From: JAZDKP01 sp043802925
Lineage (GTDB): Bacteria > Fibrobacterota > OXYB2-FULL-49-7 > JAEUSG01
Assembly: GCA_043802925.1 (NCBI GenBank)
Contig: JAZDKP010000306.1
Coordinates: 1-11,769 of the forward strand
DNA length: 11,769 nt
Direction: 5' to 3'
The notes below the pieces were generated by a model. It was not told the DNA's origin. It made no database searches and worked only from the letters and a program-made list of their open reading frames with translations. The position numbers and the translations under genes are program-made. Of the stretch, positions 7,141-11,769 are shown piece after piece (the stretch's first letter is position 1; the number at the start of each line of letters is the position of its first letter).

Positions 7141-7236
7141 TCCGGTCATCGATACGGCCGGGCCCCTCGATACGGCTTTGTGATAGCGCTTTCAAAGAAG
7201 TAAAAATCACAAAGGCAGTGGGAAGGACCCATTGAA
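7141..7236. other. Convergent intergenic region with repeats, no clear terminator
   Basis: This 96-base gap separates the ends of the lyase and toroid genes. It holds a direct repeat CGATACGG (7149-7156, 7168-7175) around GGGCCC, then a perfect 9-base inverted repeat CTTTGTGAT/ATCACAAAG (7176-7184, 7206-7214) with a 21-base loop. Neither strand shows a U-run after the stem, so it is not a standard terminator. Confidence 0.5.
7181..7194. promoter_or_regulatory. LacI-family operator-like palindrome
   Basis: TGATAGCGCTTTCA is a 14-base palindrome with one mismatched pair and a central GCGC. It fits the catabolite-responsive-element/LacI-family pattern TGWAARCGYTWNCA at 13 of 14 positions. It overlaps the left arm of the CTTTGTGAT inverted repeat. 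Its place between two convergent 3' ends is odd for an operator, and no LacI-family gene is in the window, so it may be a relic or chance. Confidence 0.3.
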
Positions 7237-8298
7237 TCATACACACAAATCAAACAAAACATCTGAAATCTCAGCCCCATATTCCAGGGTGATGTCCGCG
7301 GACCAGGAAAGGGTCTGTTCCGCTTCACTCTTGTACCACAAGGTGTGGACCCAGGTACCCGTTGCAGTCTGGGTGGCGCAATAGTGGTCCAGAATCCTGA
7401 CCGCAGTCTCGGCAAATTCCTTTTCACCCGTGAGCCGGTACATTTCCGCGCCCGCCCACATGGTCTTGCAGCTGGCAAAACTGGTCCACGCATTCTTTTC
7501 CAGCTTATGAAAGAACTGGAAACATTGACGCGCGCCATCCAGATATTTTTCCTTGCCGGTGGCCGTATACAGCCGGGAGAGGAATTTATTGGGCTTGCCA
7601 ATAAGCCAGGTCAGTTCGTTGCCCGCATCACTTTCGGTGCTTAAGCATTTCTGTTTGCGGCTGTCCGGGTCCCACTGGTTTTCGCTCTTGAAAACATCGG
7701 CATGCACCTTGCCTTCAGGCGTCATGCAGGAAAAGAAGTAGCGATCCGGTTCAGGCTGAAGCGCTAACAGTTTCAGGATGAAATCACCGGCCCGTTCCGC
7801 TTCGACCATCCTACCGCACGCCAGCGCCGCCATACCCGCAGAGGAGGTGCTGGAACTATCCATCAGATCGCGCATCATGGTCTTTTTTTCCGGATCAAAA
7901 CCGCGGTAAAAGCCGCCGAATTTTGGATCCTGGAAGGGAAGGATAAATGACATGCCTTTGCGGGCCAGATCATGGGCACCCAGTTTACGCAAACCTGCAA
8001 TCAGCCATCCATTGGGATAGATATATTGGTTTTGAAGCGTGCAGAGAAATTTTACAAACCCCTTCTGGTTCTCCCCCATGCGGAAATCACCATCCTGGCG
8101 TAAGAACTTATCCTGGATATGGCGAACATGTTTTCCACCCATCACCATGTCCCCCATGGAGGCCCAGAAATAAGGCGCTTTATAATGGGCCTGCAAATCC
8201 GGCTCTGCAACCAGCCGTGGATAGTGGGTGGTGACCCACCGTTTTGCCCGGGCTAAAGTTTCCTGATATTTTTCCACCTGGCTGTTTGAGAGAAACAT
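7237..8298 (-). CDS. Uncharacterised alpha/alpha-toroid protein
   Basis: A 353-residue soluble protein without signal peptide or membrane segment, so probably cytoplasmic. It is built of repeated amphipathic helix pairs ending in glycine/aromatic turns: HYKAPYFWASMGD (38-50), QYIYPNGWLIAGLRKLG (91-107), FQDPKFGGFYRGFD (122-135), DSSSTSSAGMAALACGRM (147-164), SDAGNELTWLIGKPNKFLSR (223-242), ASCKTMWAGAEMYRLTG (275-291), SWSADITLEYGAEISDVL (331-348). This is the six-hairpin/terpenoid-cyclase-like toroid seen in intracellular glycan enzymes, but the D-D and W-x-R-x-N-G-W motifs of GH88/GH105 unsaturated uronyl hydrolases are absent. Start: ATG at 8298 with AGGAGG 5 bases upstream. It is divergent from an AraC regulator with shared control sites, so I infer a role in processing the lyase product, by hydrolysis, isomerisation or otherwise. 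Function unknown. Confidence 0.8.
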   Translation of the reverse strand: MFLSNSQVEKYQETLARAKRWVTTHYPRLVAEPDLQAHYKAPYFWASMGDMVMGGKHVRHIQDKFLRQDGDFRMGENQKGFVKFLCTLQNQYIYPNGWLIAGLRKLGAHDLARKGMSFILPFQDPKFGGFYRGFDPEKKTMMRDLMDSSSTSSAGMAALACGRMVEAERAGDFILKLLALQPEPDRYFFSCMTPEGKVHADVFKSENQWDPDSRKQKCLSTESDAGNELTWLIGKPNKFLSRLYTATGKEKYLDGARQCFQFFHKLEKNAWTSFASCKTMWAGAEMYRLTGEKEFAETAVRILDHYCATQTATGTWVHTLWYKSEAEQTLSWSADITLEYGAEISDVLFDLCV

Positions 8299-8311
8299 GC
8301 TTTCCTCCTGT

Positions 8312-8329
8312 TTTGTGATATCCTATTTT
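8312..8329 (+). promoter_or_regulatory. Candidate AraC-type operator half-site, copy 1
   Basis: TTTGTGATATCCTATTTT, matching 16 of 18 bases of the copy at 8390-8407 in the same orientation, start-to-start 78 bases. It lies in the leader of the toroid gene, 13 bases before its ATG. AraC-family proteins typically bind direct repeats of about 17-20 bases, which fits this pair. Confidence 0.5.
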
Positions 8330-8343
8330 GTTCCTGTAACAAA
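8327..8343. promoter_or_regulatory. Perfect inverted repeat between overlapping divergent promoters
   Basis: TTTGTT and AACAAA arms separated by CCTGT. It covers the end of the toroid gene's -10 box and its predicted start, and the -35 region of the regulator gene. An operator here could switch both promoters. Confidence 0.4.
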
Positions 8344-8365
8344 TATATCTATTTTACCCTATAAT
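8336..8365 (+). promoter_or_regulatory. Promoter of the AraC-family regulator
   Basis: -10 TATAAT (8360-8365) is perfect; the -35 GTAACA (8336-8341) at 18 bases is weak, as expected for an activated or autoregulated promoter. A start near 8372 leaves a leader of about 36 nucleotides ending in direct-repeat copy 2. Confidence 0.45.
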
Positions 8366-8370
8366 TCCAA
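8342..8370 (-). promoter_or_regulatory. Promoter of the toroid gene
   Basis: On the minus strand: -35 TTGGAA (8370-8365), 17 bases, -10 TATATT (8347-8342). The predicted start near 8335 gives a leader of about 37 nucleotides containing AGGAGG. It overlaps the opposite promoter of the regulator gene. Confidence 0.5.
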
Positions 8371-8389
8371 TGGCATGGCTTATACAATA

Positions 8390-8407
8390 TTTGTGATATC
8401 TTATCTT
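8390..8407 (+). promoter_or_regulatory. Candidate AraC-type operator half-site, copy 2
   Basis: TTTGTGATATCTTATCTT ends one base before the regulator's ATG, where a Shine-Dalgarno sequence would normally sit; none is visible. It contains TATCTTATC (8397-8405), the 9-mer also present upstream of the lyase and esterase genes. Binding here would block transcription of the regulator's own gene, suggesting autoregulation. Confidence 0.5.
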
Positions 8408-8408
8408 T

Positions 8409-9269
8409 ATGGCTGAAAATTACGGGAAAATCCTAAAAGACACCTTAACCGAAAAGGACAACAAGCCTTTCCGACGGATATTGATTGAGCCAATCCAGCA
8501 TCAAAACGAATTCAGCCTGCACGCCTATGCGGTTCGCGAGCAGATGCCCGCCTATACGGTCAACCGGCCCCAGGGGCTGGACGCCTATCTATTCATTCTT
8601 TTTTATGATGACGCCTTTTTCAAATCAGCCAAACAGGAAGCGGCTGCGCCTGCCGGAAGCCTGGTCATCTGGGAACCCGGCATAACCAACATCTTTGGAA
8701 ACCCGGCCAGGCCGTGGTGCCATTCCTGGCTGGTTTGCAGCGGCAGCCTGATAAAAGAGCTTCTGCTTAAAAACAAACTGCCGTTGCAGCAGGTGATACG
8801 CCCAAAAGAGGCCTCCTTTTTTGACAAGGGGTTGCTCGATATCCATGCCGAATGCACCACCCATGCCAATGCGGATCCGGACATTATCCGCAACTTATTG
8901 CACAACCTGATCAAACAGGCGGCCCGCGCCGTCCAATCCGATGAAAACCAGCCGTCCGACAGGGTATTGCGGATAAAACGCTATATCGACAACCATTACG
9001 ATCAGCCCCTTTCGCTCGCGGACCTCTCAGCACGCTTTGCCATGTCGGTTCCGCTGATGTGCCGGGAATTCAAGGCCGGACTTCACTCCAGCATTATGGC
9101 CTACACCTTGCGGCTTCGCATGGAACATGCCCGCTATCTGCTCAGCGACACGCACCTGAATGTGGGGGAGGTGGGAATCAAGGTCGGTTACAACGACCTC
9201 TACCTGTTTTCACGGATGTTCAAGAAACGGTTCGGCTTCAGCCCGAATAAGATTCGTCGGTCGGGTTAA
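8409..9269 (+). CDS. AraC-family transcriptional regulator
   Basis: A 286-residue, full-length AraC/XylS-family regulator. Residues about 35-115 form the cupin-like effector domain (FSLHAYAVREQMPAYTVNRP, then LFILFYDDAFF, GSLVIWEPGITNIFGNPARP and CHSWLVCSG). Residues about 185-284 are the paired helix-turn-helix domain: RIKRYIDNHYDQPLSLADLS and FAMSVPLMCREFKAG for the first unit, VGEVGIKVGYNDLYLFSRMF with KKRFGFSPNKIRR for the second, matching the family signature well. The start at 8409 has no ribosome site; the ATG directly follows a direct-repeat operator, so weak, coupled or leaderless translation is possible. It is divergent from the toroid gene and converges on the esterase with 13 bases between stops. 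Shared TATCTTATC elements suggest it controls the toroid, lyase and esterase genes in response to a sugar released from the polymer; that link is inference. Confidence 0.9.
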   Translation: MAENYGKILKDTLTEKDNKPFRRILIEPIQHQNEFSLHAYAVREQMPAYTVNRPQGLDAYLFILFYDDAFFKSAKQEAAAPAGSLVIWEPGITNIFGNPARPWCHSWLVCSGSLIKELLLKNKLPLQQVIRPKEASFFDKGLLDIHAECTTHANADPDIIRNLLHNLIKQAARAVQSDENQPSDRVLRIKRYIDNHYDQPLSLADLSARFAMSVPLMCREFKAGLHSSIMAYTLRLRMEHARYLLSDTHLNVGEVGIKVGYNDLYLFSRMFKKRFGFSPNKIRRSG

Positions 9270-9290
9270 CACACCCGTTTTCTTACCGAC
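9256..9290. terminator. Nested inverted repeat, probable bidirectional terminator
   Basis: Arms GTCGGT (9256-9261) plus CGGGT (9262-9266) pair with ACCCG (9273-9277) plus ACCGAC (9285-9290), with loop TAACAC. A T-rich run TTTTCTT (9278-9284) follows the inner stem on the plus strand. It spans both stop codons of the convergent regulator and esterase genes. The stem is short, so efficiency is uncertain. Confidence 0.45.
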
Positions 9291-11262
9291 TCTTCATATA
9301 TGTCATCGTATCGGTCAGACCCGGCCAATTGTCCGTGCGAAAAGGCGACGCAGGCAACCCTTCGACATTCACCAGATTGGCCCGCTCCGGATTATCGGCC
9401 CAACCATAACGAACCGCTGCAGGCGACTGGATGGAGTCCCCTTTCACCACCACAGTAGTGCCGGAAATATAAGCTCGGGCCCAAACAAATTGGCGATCCG
9501 TGCCCGCAACTGCAAAGCCGCAAAGCTCCCCGCAACAGGCGGAAGCCAAACCTGTACCCACAAGGTCAAAATGAAGAACCACCGAATCCCCTTGGAAATC
9601 GGCCCGTTGATACATCGGGCCGGAATGAGCCATCGCTTCACCATAAGCGATCTTCCGGGCAGCCAAAGCGAGGCGACGCCCCACCTCCTGCTTGTTTTTA
9701 GGATGGATATCCAACGCTTCACCGATATCAATGGCCACGGCCATGCCCACCTTGGGCAGTGAAAGGGCCATGGCCTGCGCTTCGCGAAGTTCAGCCCAGG
9801 TGCTTGGGTCCGGAACGGTTGTCTGCTCATGCTCGTTATTATAATTGGCCAACTGGACAAAAAGAAACGGAAAATCGCCCTGACCCCATTGTGCACGCCA
9901 ATCGGAAATCATATTGGGAAAAAGTTTTTGATATTCAAAGGCTCTTGCCGCATTGCCCTCCCCTTGGTACCAAATCATCCCTTTGATGCCGAATGTCAAG
10001 ATAGGGGCAATCATCCCGTTGTAGAGTAGCGCAGGCGCCGTGTTGGGGCCGTCGCTGCCGGGTCGCGGTGGAAGATTCCCGTCATTCAAGCCATCATCCT
10101 GCCGGTATTTCCAGAGCCCATTCAAAACATAGCTTTCTCCTGAAGGATAACCGGCCGTATCTGCGCAGACCATCATGCAGCCTTTGTCCATGGCAAAGCC
10201 GCCATTTGTGGCACGGCTGGTGATACGAACCGTCACGTCATTCATCCCCTCTGTCAGGAATTCAGCGGGAACCGGATAATCTCTTTCTTTCCACCACTCC
10301 AACTCATATCCCACGCGATGGCCATTCACCCAGACAATATCATGTTTGTGCAGAGGCCCTAAAAGCAGCCGAAGATTCTTTCCGGCCGGCGCCTTGCGCA
10401 CGGGAAACCGGGTCTTGTACCAGACCGTCCCTTTATAGCCCGCTAATCCCATGGCATCCCAGCAGACAGGCAGCTTGACATCTTTCCAGGCAGCCGGGTC
10501 CGTTTCCGGCTGATACCATTGCTCTTGGATGCCCTGCCCCTGCATAAAAGGGCCGTCTATCCATTTCTGGCGCGCGGATTCTTCCAAGGCAACCGATGAT
10601 TTGTCCGGGCTGGGATAATCCGGGCCATTCAGCAAAGGCAGATAATCGGCATATTGAAGCAGCGCTTCCCGGCGGGTCCAGGATTCAATGATGCTGCCGC
10701 CCCGGCTCGCGCTGATCAGGCCAATGGGAATCTTCTTATCCCGAATCAGTTCGCGTCCGAAAAAGAAGGCGGTTGCCGAAAAGTCGCGAATGCTGTCGCC
10801 CACAGCAGCCTTCCAATGGCCGCCTTTGATGTCCGCATGGGGCTGATAATCATAATCCACTTCCATGGTAAACAAACGGAGGTTCGGATAATCGGCTTGG
10901 TTGGCCTCCTTATCTGCCCAGGGAAAACCAGAGATAGTGAACTCCATATTGGACTGGCCCGAACAGACCCAGACATCGCCCATCAGGACATTGGTGCATT
11001 GGACCTTCTCTTTGCCGGATGAGACTTTCAGTACAAAGGGGCCGCCTGCGGAAAGGGGTTTCAGTTTGGCCTGCCACCTGTTGTCCTTACCGGTCTTGAC
11101 GCTCATCGTCTGCCCGGCTAATTCAATCTTCACCTTGGCACCGGATGCGGCTGTTCCCCAGATGGGTAAGGCCAAGTCTCGTTGGAGAACCATGTTGGTG
11201 CCGAAAATATTGGCTAACCGGAGGGGTTGGGGTTGGACTGGCTGGGTCCCAGACATGGCCAT
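9283..11262 (-). CDS. Sialate O-acetylesterase-like SGNH carbohydrate esterase
   Basis: At least 659 residues of a secreted SGNH-hydrolase (SASA-type) esterase that removes acetyl groups from sugars. Numbering from the ATG at 11262: N-terminal beta domain 14-90 (NMVLQRDLALPIWGTA); block I GDVWVCSGQSNMEF with nucleophile Ser104; GLISASRGGS (181-190); inserted jelly-roll resembling the GH2 sugar-binding domain (about 255-365, WYKTRFPV and HDIVWVNGHRVG); WYQGEGN (431-437), the block with the oxyanion-hole Asn; DIGEALDIHP (512-521) with Asp518 and His520; C-terminal beta domain. All catalytic residues are present. The frame continues open upstream through a signal-peptide-like segment to 11307, where the only well-placed start is ATA; the ATG at 11262 would give a protein without export signal. 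In this locus it may deacetylate pectin or another plant glycan; sialic acid is only the family name. Confidence 0.88.
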   Translation of the reverse strand: MAMSGTQPVQPQPLRLANIFGTNMVLQRDLALPIWGTAASGAKVKIELAGQTMSVKTGKDNRWQAKLKPLSAGGPFVLKVSSGKEKVQCTNVLMGDVWVCSGQSNMEFTISGFPWADKEANQADYPNLRLFTMEVDYDYQPHADIKGGHWKAAVGDSIRDFSATAFFFGRELIRDKKIPIGLISASRGGSIIESWTRREALLQYADYLPLLNGPDYPSPDKSSVALEESARQKWIDGPFMQGQGIQEQWYQPETDPAAWKDVKLPVCWDAMGLAGYKGTVWYKTRFPVRKAPAGKNLRLLLGPLHKHDIVWVNGHRVGYELEWWKERDYPVPAEFLTEGMNDVTVRITSRATNGGFAMDKGCMMVCADTAGYPSGESYVLNGLWKYRQDDGLNDGNLPPRPGSDGPNTAPALLYNGMIAPILTFGIKGMIWYQGEGNAARAFEYQKLFPNMISDWRAQWGQGDFPFLFVQLANYNNEHEQTTVPDPSTWAELREAQAMALSLPKVGMAVAIDIGEALDIHPKNKQEVGRRLALAARKIAYGEAMAHSGPMYQRADFQGDSVVLHFDLVGTGLASACCGELCGFAVAGTDRQFVWARAYISGTTVVVKGDSIQSPAAVRYGWADNPERANLVNVEGLPASPFRTDNWPGLTDTMTYMKSR

Positions 11263-11320
11263 TCCAAGGCAGAGAAGAACCCAGGTGGAGAGGAGATGAT
11301 TTTTTATGGTTTTTCCTTTA
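11263..11320 (-). other. Signal-peptide coding extension of the esterase with ATA start and ribosome-binding site
   Basis: Reading in frame upstream of 11262 gives I-KNHLLSTWVLLCLG joined to MAMSGTQP: a lysine, a hydrophobic core, then small residues, i.e. a signal peptide. The first codon is ATA (11307-11305). AAAGGA (11319-11314) lies 6 bases before it. The in-frame codons back to the TGA at 11370-11368 include no ATG, GTG or TTG. The predicted promoter start near 11335 also places the leader just before 11307. So the mature start is either a rare AUA initiation or an ATG lost by one G-to-A change. Confidence 0.6.
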
Positions 11321-11338
11321 TGAAAAACGCTTCCTGTG

Positions 11339-11373
11339 GATAAGATAGACGGCGAATCTTTCTGAAATCAAGC
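11339..11373 (-). promoter_or_regulatory. Promoter/regulatory element upstream of the esterase (copy 2 of the shared bipartite element)
   Basis: On the minus strand GCTTGATTTCAG (11373-11362), 11 spacer bases, then GTCTATCTTATC (11350-11339), both identical to the blocks at 4039-4072 before the lyase. Read as a promoter: -35 TTGATT (11371-11366), 18 bases, -10 TATCTT (11347-11342). A pyrimidine-rich run precedes the first block in both copies. Confidence 0.6.
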
Positions 11374-11414
11374 AAAAAGGGCAACGCTCCGATAATGGAG
11401 GCGGCAATTAATTC

Positions 11415-11444
11415 TTGATTCCACGGCGTTTGAGCTTCTATCTT
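11415..11444 (+). promoter_or_regulatory. Candidate promoter of the gene at the right edge
   Basis: TTGATT (11415-11420), 18 bases, TATCTT (11439-11444): the same -35/-10 words and spacing as the divergent esterase promoter, but without the flanking TTTCAG and ATC extensions. A start near 11451 leaves a leader of about 52 nucleotides with a tiny frame of 7 codons (11478-11501) just before the gene. Confidence 0.4.
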
Positions 11445-11502
11445 CTAAGCCGGTAGCCGTTGTACAAATTTCAATTTATGGGTAATGGAAAGCGTGCATG
11501 AC

Positions 11503-11769
11503 ATGAAACTTAACCGGTGGGTGTTTGCTGTTTTATACTGTGTTGCGTTGGTTCAAGCCTGCGATTATGATAATTATTTTATTGCCGAGAATATGTGGGC
11601 AGTACAGGAACCCTTTGTCATTCAGTGCATCAGTATCAACCAAAAAAAAGACGCCCCTGAAATGGCCGCGACCGTGAGCCGGCTCTTCAAGCGGCACCCC
11701 AATGTCATAATGAACGTTGAAACAATTCCCTGGAATCCGTCGAGCGGTGAAAATCGAAAGTCCTGTCCC
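11503..11769 (+). CDS. Exported or lipid-anchored protein of unknown function, 5' part only
   Basis: 89 codons are visible before the window ends. Residues 1-19 are a signal peptide (MKLNRWVFAVLYCVALVQA) followed by CDYDNYF. The VQAC segment resembles a lipobox, but Gln at -2 is unusual, so either signal peptidase I or II could act. The rest (WAVQEPFVIQCISINQ, MAATVSRLFKRHPNVIMNVE, TIPWNPSSGE) has alternating strand and helix character, with no motif I can place. A GGAAAG lies about 10 bases before the ATG at 11503. It is divergent from the esterase and shares its type of promoter, so co-expression is plausible. Its codons are more AT-rich at the start than the rest of the window. Confidence 0.7.
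   Translation, partial: MKLNRWVFAVLYCVALVQACDYDNYFIAENMWAVQEPFVIQCISINQKKDAPEMAATVSRLFKRHPNVIMNVETIPWNPSSGENRKSCP

Noticed and set aside
7176..7214. Inverted repeat as an intrinsic terminator for the convergent genes
   Set aside because: The 21-base loop and lack of a U-run on either strand do not fit; kept only as a possible protein-binding site.
9160..9762. Plus-strand open frame of 200 codons overlapping the AraC end
   Set aside because: Out-of-frame start inside the AraC gene and antisense to the esterase C-terminus; no protein features.

Overview
The window looks like a piece of an uncultured, moderately GC-rich bacterium from the FCB/Fibrobacterota-like part of the tree. The main clue is the C-terminal secretion tail on the large lyase-like protein (the NPFNPSTAIHYQI start and a SGVYFIQLTT end), which is typical of the type-IX/FlgD-Ig-like sorting domains of that group. 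A second, orphan tail of the same kind lies at about 1086-1256. The lineage is inferred from domain habit, not from a marker gene.

Layout. Positions 1-1408 are a graveyard: a 5'-truncated AraC-family regulator (196-888, minus) abuts a C-terminal fragment of a uroporphyrinogen decarboxylase (URO-D)-family gene (about 845-1072, plus), which abuts an orphan sorting-tail fragment (about 1086-1256, minus), then about 150 bases I cannot assign. Positions 1409-3819 (minus) are a two-gene operon of secreted, paralogous beta-propeller proteins joined by an ATGA stop/start overlap, with a perfect TATAAT box upstream. Positions 3820-4209 hold divergent promoters, a palindromic REP-like element and a remnant of a transposase C-terminus. 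Positions 4210-7140 (plus) encode a 976-residue secreted protein resembling PL26/YetA-type exo-rhamnogalacturonan lyases with a C-terminal sorting tail. Convergent to it is a probably cytoplasmic alpha/alpha-toroid protein (7237-8298, minus), divergent from an AraC-family regulator (8409-9269, plus). A sialate O-acetylesterase-like SGNH esterase (9283 to about 11307, minus) follows, and a secreted or lipid-anchored protein begins at 11503 and runs off the window.

How it may work together: I read 4210-11300 as a small pectin/rhamnogalacturonan-type polysaccharide-use locus (outer lyase, deacetylating esterase, intracellular toroid protein, AraC sensor). Support comes from DNA not explained by the genes. 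The lyase and the esterase, 7 kb apart on opposite strands, share an almost identical bipartite upstream element (GCTTGATTTCAG, a 10-11 base spacer, then GTCTATCTTATC). The 9-mer TATCTTATC recurs immediately before the AraC gene, inside an 18-base direct repeat flanking the araC/toroid divergent promoters. The esterase has no standard start codon in front of its signal peptide: the only well-placed codon behind a Shine-Dalgarno sequence is ATA. I saw no CRISPR array, tRNA, rRNA or intact insertion sequence.
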